DNA from: Coffea arabica
Taxonomy: Eukaryota; Streptophyta; Magnoliopsida; Gentianales; Rubiaceae
Direction: 5' to 3'
Assembly: GCF_036785885.1 (NCBI RefSeq)
Contig: NC_092323.1
Span: forward strand, 4,442,501-4,506,500
DNA: 64,000 bases
Part shown: in pieces, positions 42,760 to 53,796 of the stretch
How positions within the stretch are numbered: the stretch's first letter is position 1
How the letters are laid out: every line of letters starts with the position of its first letter
The notes under the pieces: model-generated
Told to the model about the DNA's origin: nothing
Databases searched by the model: none
The model's input: the letters and a program-made list of their open reading frames with translations, nothing else
Made by a program: the position numbers and the translations under genes

Positions 42760-43106
42760 AATTTATGCACTGCTAATTGGAAAAGCCCTAGATGGGTGAG
42801 AACAAGCGAATACGCTCTCAGAAAAAACTAAGAACAAAGAAAGTAGCACCCGTACTGCTAAATTGCGCCTCACGGGTGGTAAGATGCACACATCTGTTAA
42901 TTTTCTTCTTTGACTTGATGAAAGTCAAAAGTTTTTGTCATATTCAAAATTAGGAAACTGTCTGATCAATTCTTCGTTTTCTAGTTGATTTTTCTGGTTT
43001 TATTGTTTTAACGTGCGAAAGGTCAAATCATTAGCATGACTGACTTTGTTGAACATGTTTTGATCCGGTCTTTGATATTCATGAATTATACATAATGTAC
43101 TAGTGA

Positions 43107-43268
43107 TTTGTTTGGATAGAGGATTATTTTTCAAAATTTATTTACTTACATCATTATTACAATTTTTAACACACTTTTTTATCTTCCCAATTACTTTTTT
43201 ATCTCACATGCATCACATCACAAAAAGTGACACAGTAAAAATATCTCAAATAATTTACAATCCAAACA
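43107..43268 (-). mobile_element. MITE-like element, copy 1
   Basis: The left end tttgtttggata is inverted at the right end as atccaaaca. The interior carries the family core on the minus strand: atctcacatgcatcacatcac then aaaaagtg. About 160 bases with no coding capacity. A target duplication is not clear. Confidence 0.7.
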
Positions 43269-43444
43269 GAGCCTTATGAATAGTTTCAAATGTAAAATTT
43301 AATATTCTACCCTGCATGAAAATAACACATCTTTCCTTTGTTAATTATAGCTAATCTAGTTTGATGAATGACTTGAACAAAAATGTGTAAAAAAAAAAAA
43401 TTGGGTACACTTCACATAATTAGCTACCAGCATTAGACATGAAC

Positions 43445-43605
43445 TTTGTTTGGATAGAATATTATTTGGAAGAATTATTGTAACACCTTTTGTGATGTGA
43501 TATATGTGAGATAAAAAGATAGTTGGGAACGTAAAAATGTGGGTTGGAAAATGTATTTATGATACAAGTGAAATATTATTTAGAATAATTTACTATCCAA
43601 ACACA
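43445..43605 (+). mobile_element. MITE-like element, copy 2 (inverted relative to copy 1)
   Basis: The ends tttgtttggatag and ctatccaaacaca are inverse matches. The core gtgatgtgatatatgtgaga then taaaaag reads on the plus strand, opposite to the copy 180 bases to its left. Both subterminal regions contain attattt and aaataatt. Confidence 0.7.
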
Positions 43606-43869
43606 AGTAATGCAAATAAACTTTTTCAAATTAGTTGGATGAATTAGGTAAATGAAGTTTCAAAAGTAAAATTCATGTAATTCCATGACGTCCTTTATAA
43701 ACAATAATAATGTGAGCCGATGCATGCCCCGTGTAACAACTTTTTAGATCAAATAGTGTATTTCTACGCATCAGTTTAATCACTGGATTTAAACTGAGTT
43801 TATATAGGAGTTTTCCTTATACTAGTATATATTTAATTCAGAGAATTGATTTATACTATGAGGTGAAAA

Positions 43870-43960
43870 AATTCATGAGACTGTGATTTGCGATGTGATG
43901 TATGTGTGATAAAAAGTAGTTGAAAATATAAAAAGATGAATTGAGAAATTATCAAACGAA
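43870..43960 (+). mobile_element. Decayed MITE-like fragment, copy 3
   Basis: The core gcgatgtgatgtatgtgtga then taaaaagtagttgaaaa is clear, but only a weak remnant of the right terminal repeat (atcaaacgaacca) remains. Confidence 0.5.
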
Positions 43961-44070
43961 CCACGGCAAACATTTGCGGGTGTAAATTTCCTCGATTTAC
44001 TTGGGTGTAATTCGTATATGAAGGCGAAAAGAACAGTTATCAAAATGTGCACGCATTGAGTTAAACTTTT

Positions 44071-47000
44071 TCACTTAAAAGTGCCCATATTTGTCAACTC
44101 CAATTGCTGCTGTTCGATATGACTCGCCATTCTTGAAAACTCTTCTCCTGCAAAAGACATGGTGTCTTCTTTAACCAAACGTCTCTGCTTTATCCTCAAA
44201 ATTGCCTGCGAAACCTCTCCAATTGAGGGGCGTTTTCTGGGTGACTTGCGCAGGCACTTATGAGCGATACTAGCTAAACTCCTTGCATCGTCGGGGTTAC
44301 ACGTTCCGATGATTTTCTTGTCAAGTATTTCATCCACTCCATCAGGACTCATGGCAGCCTTCACAGCAAAATTGCGACTAAGACAATATTTAAGTGGAGA
44401 ACTCAAAAGTGAAGAGGAGAGAAGAAAAAAAAAAACAGAAAGATAACCAGACAGATAAAAAAGCAGAGGCAGAGCAGAAATAGGATATTCATAGAACTTA
44501 TTACACTTACTAGATTCACGTATTCCATTAGATTCTGGTGCGGGTGAATAGCTGTGATTAGTTCAAAAAGGATAACTCCAAAACTGTAGATGTCACTCTT
44601 CATTGTGAACTTGTTTGTGGCTATGTACACGGGATCTATGTACCCATATGTACCTTTAAGGCCTGAATTACGACCATCAAAAACCTCTTCCTTCGACAAT
44701 CCAAAATCAGCAACCTAGTCATGGGGGAAATTAGGAAAAAATCCCTCCAAACATAACTAAGACAAAGGGATGGCAAAAAGTAGACAACAATCCTCACTGT
44801 AATATGCTGATCAAGTATCATGCACTAAGACCAGCTTCAAAGCATACAAGGCACTACTGACTTACCTTAGCTCTCATTGAATGATCCAACAATATATTAG
44901 CAGATTTTAGGTCTCGATGTATCACGGGTGGAACCGCCTGTTGCAAGAAATAACACGAGATTCGAGAATAAAATCATCTAACCAGGAAAAACAATTATTT
45001 CTTATCATATTCCACAGCCTACCCCATCATGAAGATATTCAATCCCATGTGATATGTCAAGTGCAATTTGCAGCCTTTCTTCCCAACTCAAAGCTTGTCC
45101 ACCTTCATCTGCATAGCGAACATACATGGAAGATTCAGCATCCAATGAACAGGAAATGTACGCAAAAAACTCATGATATGGGTCTTGATGCAAATTTTTA
45201 CACACATACTAAGTTGCTTGTTGTCATAAAGTAGTCTCTCTAACCATGTCAGCACGCATACGAGTCCTAATGGAACTGAAAAAGCACTGGTGCACAAGTA
45301 CGAATATCGACAAGACAACATTGAGAACCTAGTAAATCATGTTCCAGGTAGTTTAGCTATTTTTCAGAGGCTGTAGATAGGCTAGTAATATTTCTAGAGC
45401 ACTCGTCAACAGGCAAGTAAAATAGTAACCAACCTGAGCCAGGAAAATGCCAATTTATTCTAAACCATTCTGATATTGGACTTTTCTGCGGCACAGGGTT
45501 TTAATATTTACAGAAACCACCAAAGCAATAAAATAAAAAGAAGGAAAAAAAGAACAGAACTTCTAATCTGGTTTATCCTTTCTGCCCACTCATGACAAAC
45601 CCACAGAAGCTTCCAGGTTTTGGGTAAGTCAGAAGCCAAAGCCTCTCATTTTAAAGGTTTATCTGTCATGCCCATTCATAACCTGCACCATGTCACAGCT
45701 ACACAAATGTAAAGATACACACAATTTCATAGTGTCATCTTCATTTTTCACCATAAAAGCTTCCTCTGCCATAGATCCCATTCATGTTTATTTTTCTATA
45801 GAGAAGTTCATATCATGTTGAACCACTAACCACAATGATAAGAGCATGAAAATCAACACCAAAACTCCATCCTGAACAAGACATTATCAGATTGCAGTCA
45901 AAATACTGCATAATCAAATGTAGTTTCCAAGACAGGCGCGTATCAATACACAAAGCTACACGCTAAACTTACTGTATAGAAGGTTGGCCAAGCTTCCATT
46001 ACTCATGAATTCGTAAACTAGAATGCGTTGTCCTTTATCCACACAATATCCGACCAAATTAACCAAATTTCGGTGGTGCAGCCTAGCCAGAACAGAAACC
46101 TGCAAGTGAATCAGGCCAATGTGAGTGCAGTCCAATTTCACTGGATTCAGGATCATAATAGATGTGATAAAGCAAGAATTGCATTGAATTGAATGGTCCA
46201 CGTTCTCAGGTCATTTATCTCAAACTTCCTTTCTTTTCCTTGTAAAATGAAATGCTGTTCTTCATTTTGGGTAACAAGCTAAACTATCGTGTATTAGATA
46301 TGTAGTAGTTACCTCTGTATGGAACTCCTTTTCCCCTTGTTTGGAATTGGAAGCAAGAACCTTCACAGCAACCACTTCACCTGCAGGCATTACAGCTTTA
46401 TAGACTGGACCAAATGATCCTTGGCCCAGGATAGTAGTGAAGTTCTGTGTTGCTCTTTGGATGTCCCTAAAAGTGCACATAAAATATCTCAAACTATAAA
46501 GCAAATATCTAGTCTGATGCCAGAAATTTTATGCAACTGTTAATGTCAGCACCTGGTTTGTTATACATTACAGCCATCTTATACCCCCATGACAGATGAG
46601 GTTAATATTAATTATGGTATTAGACTACTCATTAGACCTCAAAATTTCTTAAGCAAGTAAATCATCAGTTATAAAGTGCTCCCAGAAAACTAACACTAGG
46701 TAATTGGAAGACACGTTAGACAGTGTTTTTATTTTCCATAGATTCCAAGGAGGTAGCCTGGAAATTTCACAAAATCATACACTGGCATAGGAGATAATGA
46801 AGAATTTGCAACTTCCACAATAACAATTCTTAATAGAACAGGACGCATGAAACTCTTACGCTAAGTCATGTAAAAAAAAAAAAAAAAACCAAAGAGATAG
46901 GATCCATTAAGCAATGATAATTTTTCATGTTTAGAGCATTACAGCCAGAAATTCCAACTTTGAGTTTCTATACTTTGATAAATCACGAAAGGATGGAAAG

Positions 47001-47405
47001 ATTCATCACATCACTTTGAACATAAATGTATCAATCTAAGAAGAGCAGAAATTTTTTGAAGTTAAGAGTTTTAACATACTTGTAAGAGTATGTTGGTATG
47101 CCAGATGGAGAAGCAAATCTATCTTTACTGTGGTGATTCCACCAAGAATGCTGCAAATTTTTTGAATTATGCTCCGATTCCTTAACGACTACAGAAGTTG
47201 AGAGAGATGCACTATTGTCAATGCTTGTCCCAACTCCATTTGTACGGATAGGAAGAGTAGCTACAGAGCGCTCATTTGCACAACGCCGCAAATTAGCACG
47301 TCTTTTGTACCAGCGAACACCAAAAAACACCAGAGATGCAATAAGAACACCAAAAGCAAGACCAACTGATATTCCAATGATAACTAAATCAGCTTTGTGA
47401 ACCAT
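44071..47405 (-). CDS. CRLK2: Calcium/calmodulin-regulated receptor-like kinase, CRLK2-like
   Basis: Seven coding exons on the minus strand: 47405-47080, 46466-46313, 46099-45973, 45108-45023, 44937-44866, 44714-44511, 44358-44071, giving 418 residues. The N terminus [16 protein letters not shown] begins a membrane span (about 6-30) with almost no extracellular part. The kinase has [10 protein letters not shown] (123-132), VAVKV with Lys144, HRDLKSAN with catalytic Asp240, VADFGLS with Asp258, and KGTYGYIDP in the activation segment, so it should be active. The tail includes [14 protein letters not shown]. Family knowledge: CRLK1 and CRLK2 bind calmodulin and take part in cold signalling upstream of MEKK1. 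The N terminus and the QATQNF-like start of the kinase region match CRLK2 (At5g15730) better than CRLK1. The leader appears to contain a 1.4-kb intron (47469-48868) and upstream ORFs. Confidence 0.92.
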
Positions 47406-47442
47406 TCTTTGGTCCGTTTCCAGTGTCAAACAAAGACAGCAT
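47389..47442 (-). promoter_or_regulatory. 17-codon upstream ORF overlapping the CRLK2-like start
   Basis: On the minus strand an ATG at 47442 opens a frame of 17 codons ending in TGA at 47389, so it runs across the main ATG at 47405 in another frame. It lies in the inferred second leader exon, whose acceptor reads ttcctgacag. A ribosome that starts here could not reinitiate at the main ATG except by backing up. Confidence 0.55.
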
Positions 47443-47468
47443 CTTGGAGAGTACCGTGCAATGGATCA

Positions 47469-49140
47469 CTGTCAGGAAAGAAGTAAATTATCAAATGAAG
47501 TGAATGGAACAGGCTCTTTCCTATATAATCAAGGACATAACAAGTCATCTAACTTTAGTCCTACAGAAGAGATTCTATGCCAATTGCTGCAGTTTAAAAC
47601 AAAACCTCTAGCAATGCTTAAGCCTTTTCAATATGGCAGTGTTCTTAGGGAGGGAGCATTCTTGGTATAATTGGCATCTTTTTAATTTTATTCTTTCCAC
47701 ACACGCAACAGAGGATGACATTACTGGACAAGGGAGAAGCATATTTTTCACTAATTGGCACCGCAAAGATTAGTCCGCACTAAGTTTATTTCGCTCAAAT
47801 AGATATTTTGACACAACTTCCAAACAATGAACATGGCAACATAAAAATTCTTGCATCTCAATGCAGCCAAAAAAATAAAGAATCTCAATTACGCACACTA
47901 CTAGAACATAAAAAGTTCTTGCAAAAGCACATTTAGAAATTGTAATTTACTGACTGCAATTGGAGTAAGTAAATCAATAGGGGTATCCATTTAGTAGCAT
48001 AAAGGCACAATCTCATACTAGAATATAAAACTATTAGCATACGCTTGAATCAATCATGAGTTCTCAATACAGAAGTGAGAAGTGCTTCCATAGGCTAATT
48101 TTCAACAATGCCCAATGCAGCAAGTCATCATACTTTCTTTCAAACAAAGCTCTTCTTCCCAGTACCCCACCTTGGTTGCCCAATGAACTGAAAACCTAAC
48201 TAAAGAAACCACAAGGATCAATCTAAACGGATGTAAAGCTTAATCTGCAAACAATAATGGTCTACCATGTCCATGCTCAAGTTCCCACTTTCAACCGATA
48301 CTAAAAGTAACGCACAATCAGCTTTTGTTATTTCTGATTAAAATTGATGTAATATTGCAGTGTCAAAGGACCAAGTCCTGAAGCAAACTTGCTTCAACAA
48401 TTTCAGGCGGGATGGCAAAATGAGGCAATCTTTCAAATAATTCTACCGTTTAGCTCAAAAGGGAATTTGTGCAATTCAATCAATGAAAAATTGAGTTAAA
48501 CAATAAAATAATTCCGAGGCACAAACTATTTCGAAAAATTCTACAAAAGAGGTACTACTACAAGGGCCTTGTAAGGTTTTAAAACAACGAAACCCCCTTT
48601 TTGAAACAGTCTAAACAACAAAATTTTACCTGGGCGGTAAGGCAAGAAAGTTGTTAACATGCCAATGGATTAGAAACCCAAAAGGAAAAATAAATTCCCA
48701 GGACATCAAACTTAGCTATGAAAGCAAAGACTGCAGACATTAATTTTTGAAAGAAATCCAACAAGGCACACTTCCAATCTCACCCAAAACCCACGATAAA
48801 ATATAAATATTAAAATAAAGAAAAACAAAAAAAAAACCCGTGAAAGTTGAACAACAGGGGAAACTAACCTGATCAGCTGACATGCCACTGTGTCAGCAGC
48901 TTGATGTGCAACCTGAATTTCTTTTCAAAGCAGAACTGAAGTCTTGGCTCATGAGTACGGGAGATAAGAGTAAAGTGCAAGAGAAGGATTTAACAAGAAA
49001 TCGGAAAAACTTTGGGAACAGTTGATCCGAGAAAAGTAAATGGAATGCTAGTGCTAATGCTATGACCGAATTTGAGCTGTTGGTAAAAAACTGTAAAGGA
49101 CCATATAACACCCCCACCTCTCCCCCCAGCCCCCACCAAA
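47469..49140 (-). other. Inferred 5' UTR intron and first leader exon of CRLK2-like gene
   Basis: A good donor (cag|gttagt) at 48868 and a good acceptor (ttcctgacag) at 47469 would remove 1400 bases of AT-rich sequence without any long frame. The exon above it, 48869 to about 49140, is pyrimidine-rich on the minus strand and holds a 19-codon upstream ORF beginning at about 48953 and a five-codon one (ATG TCA GCT GAT CAG, then TGA across the splice). The transcription start is not known. Confidence 0.5.
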
Positions 49141-50193
49141 AAAAAAACAAACACGGTATTTGGTACCAGAGGAAACTAAGAAATTATTGAATTGGGTTTG
49201 GTGGGACTCGGTCCTCGCCTCCCTTCTCGTCCAAATGCCGATTTTGGGTCATGGACATGTCCGCCACTGGTCCTCTTACCTAATTGTTCTTTGTTTGAGT
49301 AATTTGGATTTTTCACTTTTAATCTGTCCTATCTGTTGTCTCGATCTCAATCATTACCCAACAACCATTGATACTACTACTAAAATCAATATTCTATTTC
49401 ATATATTACTTAAACCAATATGTCCGAATAACTTAGTTTTAATAACAACGGTAATAAATTTAGATCGTAAAAAGTAAATAAATAGTACAAGAAAGTAGTT
49501 GAAAAAAATAAAGGTCGTGAATAAGTAAAAAAGAAAAAAAATAAAATAACAAAGGTACTTTGGTTTTAAAATATCAGTTAAAGGGCAAAGTGCTTATTTA
49601 ATGAATTCGAGGGAGTGAAACATAACAAAAGTAAAGTTCAAGGGAATTTTCTGCATTTAATCCCTTTAAAATTAATATACATGTCTACCCTGATATGTAA
49701 TAACTTAATGTAAAAAAAAAAAAATTATACATTTTTTTGAAACAAGCACACACTTAGAGCGTGTCAAAAATACTGGTCGGTAATTATTTAAGCGGAGTAT
49801 CGGTAGGAAATAGAAAATGCGTAACACCAACCTTTCCTGATGCTCGATAAAGATCACGTAAGAAGTGCTTAATACATCCCGAATTTTTGTTTGACTTGCG
49901 TGTATAATAATTTCTCGTGTCAAGTTATGAAAAGAAATTTCTCGCAACAGTGCTCGAGAGTAAAGTTAGTTAACAACTGGAACAGAAAAAAAAAAAAAAT
50001 TTTTGACAAAACTGGAACAGAAATTTATAAAATAATAAGGAAAGGCAATTGGATAATGGAAACTTTAGTAAAGATATTTACTAAAGTAATAGTAAAAAGT
50101 ATGAGTTTATTCTAACTTTATCGTACCACTGGCACATAAAGATAAATCGCAATCAACTTGTCTTGTTCTGATCTTTCTGATTTACAAATATTT

Positions 50194-50457
50194 AGGGCCC
50201 GCTTGATAAAAATGAAATTTAAAATTTGAATTCATTAAATTATTAAATATTAAATTTAATACATTTAAATGTATATCATATTTAATAATAAGTGAATAAT
50301 TTATCACTTATTTTTGCGACCAAGTTTTGGCTAAAAAACTTAATATTACTTAATTAATTCAGATATTTAATTTTTAATTATCAATTACGTTTGAATATAT
50401 TAAGATTTGAATCTACTAAATTTATATGCTTAATTAAGATTCATCAAATAGGATCTT
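50194..50457. mobile_element. hAT-like MITE, diverged
   Basis: The left end agggcccgcttgataaa and the right end catcaaataggatctt are imperfect inverses, resembling the gggcctgtttgataaa tips of plant hAT-type MITEs. The 264-base interior is very AT-rich and has no frame. An 8-bp target duplication was not evident. Confidence 0.45.
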
Positions 50458-50784
50458 ACTAAATATATTCTCCATATACACGTACCATGTCTATACTATA
50501 AGAGCATTTGCCAAAACTCTCTAGAGTGTTTCCTTAGCGGGAAAAAGTAAAAGAAAAAACTGCCGACTCTTGGGTAATAATGATATGTAATTACACATGT
50601 CTGGTCTGGGAATTAATGAAAAGCAAAAAGGTTTTTTACAACACAAATGTAACTTTCTTGCACGTTCAACCCAAGCTTTGCATTTCCCACATTTCGATTA
50701 CTAGCTTTTTGTCTCACGTGTGCGCCAGCATCAACTTATTTCGAAGGAGAAAAAAAAAAAGAAAAAGAAAGACACACGTGCGCA

Positions 50785-50826
50785 CACGCACGCACACCCA
50801 CACATACACACACATATATATATATA
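50785..50826. repeat. Mixed CA/TA microsatellite
   Basis: Imperfect CA units pass into TA units ending exactly where the Helitron-like element begins. The TA run resumes briefly after the element at 52272, consistent with insertion into the repeat. Confidence 0.75.
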
Positions 50827-52271
50827 CTAGGTTGTTTTTCCCGCGCGAGGCGCGGGTGGTGCCTGGGGGTTGGCCTGTTTTGTTTTAGGTATTAGGAAAA
50901 TGCTTGTGTGGAAAGATTGGCAGTAAAACATGGGAAAGTTACTTGGGTTAAATTTTCTGAAGTAAAACATGGGAAAATGTTTGTTTATTTATGTAGCTAA
51001 TTGTGAGTTGCAGAAATTATTTTATGTAAAAGATGTCTGTGAAGCTGCAGCTTTTTGTTGTTGTTTTTTTTTTTTTTTTTTGTATAGTTGGAATCTTTGT
51101 TCACATGTGTATAGTATTGTTTTATTTTGAACTGAGCATTGAGTTTTATAAGTTAGTTTGGTCAAACGTAATTTGTTAGTGGATGGTAAAAGTTTATTAT
51201 AAGTTTAAGCTTAGTGTTTTGCGCAGACGGAGCGTAATCGTGTTCAGGTGCATTATATGTGCGGGATCATTATCCAGATTTGGTGGAACAAAAATGAGGA
51301 AATATATAATATAAAATATAAAACAGAAGGAAGTAAAAGGATGAGTACCAGCAGCGGCAATGCAAAGGAAGCAAAGCAGTGGGAGATGAAAGCAAATAGA
51401 ACAAAGCAAATTGACGGAGATCAGTACAATACATATGCGCATGACTAATCTGTATACCATTGTGCTTAATATGGCATTGGGAACAGCAGATTCATGCAAG
51501 TGGGGGCATAAAATTTACTTTCCAATGATGACCTCAAGCTAAAATCTTATACTCCCTCCGTCCCACTTTGATAGTCTTGTTTTCCTTTTTCGTCTGTCCC
51601 AAATTGTAGTCCACTTTCCCATTAAGAAATGTAGTAATCTTTCAAATTGTCTAAAATACCCTTATTAAATATCTTGTTATTAATACATTGTTATTAAATA
51701 CTAACCCACTACATTGAATACATTGAGCTTTTCCAATACTAACCCATTAGCTGTAACTGATATTAATTGGCACTCTTCGTGATTAGCATAAGGGTATTTT
51801 AGGAAATTATTAATCTAAATTTATGTTTCCAACCAAATTAATTACACTTTCTTAATCTGTGTGAAAAAAAAACCAAGACTAACAAAACGGGACGGAGGGA
51901 GTAATCCACAAGAAAGGCATCTTTAAGGAGGAAAGTGTAAATTGGAGACTGAGATTACTGTTTGTTGATTTAACCCAGCAATCTTGTCAAAGAAATTGAC
52001 AAAAAAGCCCAATTTCATAACACTCACAGCACCATAAAAAAAAAGAATTTATTGAGGGTAAACAAAGGAACAATAAGTAGATCAAGGGCAAAAGCGTAAT
52101 ATGAAGGTAAAAAATCTCCACTTCTTACACACAAAATTGTCCTGCGTAAGAGGAGGAGAAAATATATAAGCAACACCGGATGGAGGGCAAAATGACGGGT
52201 AAGGCCTTGGAAGAGCAGATGAAACTAGCCTTGAACAGTAAGGCAAAAGTACCTCTTATATATTGTAAGGA
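50827..52271 (-). mobile_element. Non-autonomous Helitron-like element
   Basis: Read on the minus strand, the element begins TCCTTACAATATATAAGAGG (T at 52271) and ends with the hairpin cccgcgc-ctc-gcgcggg, then aaaaacaac and CTAG at 50830-50827. It is flanked by A on its 5' side and T on its 3' side, so it sits in an AT dinucleotide. These are Helitron marks: 5' TC, a GC hairpin about 10 bases before a 3' CTRR, AT target and no target duplication. At 1445 bases (1095 without the nested MITE) and with no Rep/helicase frame it is non-autonomous. The 3' end is strong; the 5' end rests on TC and the target rule. Confidence 0.65.
51552..51901. mobile_element. Stowaway MITE nested in the Helitron-like element
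   Basis: The element starts ctccctccgtccca and ends with the inverse gggacggagggag, with similarity extending about 30 bases inward (tagtcttg against caagacta). TA is duplicated at 51550-51551 and 51902-51903. The tips, TA duplication and 350-base length identify a Stowaway (Tc1/mariner-derived) MITE. It has no coding capacity. Confidence 0.93.
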
Positions 52272-53796
52272 TATATACACTATTGGATTGACCCGGTAAC
52301 AAGAGGAAGAGTCTTCCTCACCGTCACTCGAAAATAAGGAGTGTCCGGAGAAGAATGGAAGGGTTAAAAAAAAAGGAAAAAAAATTTATTGAACATTATA
52401 GTTTGGTAAAAACAAGAAGATAATCAAAGGAAAAAAGTTAATTACTGCTATGAGTTACATTGAAAAAAAAAAGGTCATACTCAAAACTTCTATGATTTAA
52501 AAATTAATTACTACTTACAAATTTTCATTGTTAGTTTCATACTAAAAACATCATAATGACTTTAATTCTTACCTTTTTATCTATACATTTTTTTTGTCAA
52601 ACACCTTTAACCGATACATTTAGCGATTTAATATTTGTCCATACTTGTTATTATTATGTGCTTGTTGGTAACAACCAAATGCACCAAATCTTAGAAAAAG
52701 ATATTGTGCCCCAAAAAAGAAACATAACGTAAACTATGAGGTTGGGGAGACGGATCGGATAGGTGGTACGGAAAGAAGAAATGTGGGTGAGAAATCTCGA
52801 ATTCAAAATATTTCACTGATAGTAAAAAAAAGGCAATAAATAAATATGAGGATCTAATATATTATTTGGTATAGCATGAGGATATCTCCTATTTTAATTT
52901 CTTTTTAGAAATTCCAAATTTAAGGTTTTAGCCACCCAAGGTGATTGGAAGGAGCATGACTACCATTTTAAAAAAAATAAAAAAGGGGACACACGGCATA
53001 TCATATTTTTTTCATTTAGAATGAAAAATTCGTAAATTTTCACAAGTGAATAAAGTATTAGTAAAACACCTAAAAATAACACTTAGTGAATTTGTTTGGA
53101 CAGGAGTTTATTTTGATAATTTATTTGAGATAATTACTGTAGCACTTTTTGTGATGTGATGTATATGAGATAAAAAAATGATTGAAATTTGTGAAACAAA
53201 TTATTTAATCTAAAATCAAGGCAATCCAAACAAACTTACTACTATTACTGGATTACACAGACGAGGTAGACTAATTAACAAAAACGCCTCCGTCTAAACA
53301 ATGGGGGAGTGGCACCATCAAGAAAGAGGCGGCGCCTCCGGGAAGCACCAGATTCCAACCTGCTTAAATATCACGTGAGAAACAGATCAAGTCACGTGAC
53401 TGATAACCTTAATTATACCTAACAAAGACGAATCCTCACGTGCCTCTATCCGCAAGTACAACTCACGGAACGGGCTACAGCCTACAGCCAAATCAACTCT
53501 TGTTTCTCCTTTTCTCCGACATTGCCATGAAACTTACGCGTCCTTAACTAGACTAGGTTTCTATTTTCACCACTAAACGCTAAATGCCCAAAAACTTTCC
53601 ATGGCTGTCTGAACGTTGCGCTCTTCCCTTGTTCTTCCAATGTCCCAACTCTAGCCCAACTTCTTTAATTTAACAGCAACTACAACCTTAAAACTATCCG
53701 AGGAAGTTTCTCACATGTGTCACTGTCCCTTTTGACTTGTCTTTGTTCGTTACTCTCATGTAAGGTTTGCTGTATCTGCTCATGGTGTGATAAGAG
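52272..53796. other. Spacer and promoter of the second glycosyltransferase gene
   Basis: AT-rich with a MITE-like element at 53086-53235. The last 400 bases before 53797 are less AT-rich and contain several cacgtg-type words (near 53371, 53393 and 53437), which could be G-boxes in the promoter. No gene is seen. Confidence 0.5.
53086..53235 (+). mobile_element. MITE-like element, copy 4
   Basis: The left end gaatttgtttgga and right end tccaaacaaac are near-inverse. The core gtgatgtgatgtatatgaga then taaaaaa reads on the plus strand. TTA occurs at both outer edges (53083-53085 and 53236-53238), a possible 3-bp target duplication. Confidence 0.7.

Larger units (their letters stand above)
42760..44070. 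other. Spacer between BIM-like promoter and CRLK2-like 3' end
   Basis: It holds the BIM-like promoter on the left, two MITE-like elements (43107-43268 and 43445-43605, opposite orientations) and a decayed third copy near 43870-43960. The right end is 3' UTR of the kinase gene. No gene is seen. Confidence 0.65.
49141..50826. other. AT-rich spacer left of Helitron-like element
   Basis: The left end probably contains the CRLK2-like promoter. The rest is AT-rich with a hAT-like MITE at 50194-50457 and a mixed CA/TA microsatellite at about 50785-50826 that borders the Helitron-like element. No gene is seen; the short frames show no family signature. Confidence 0.6.
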
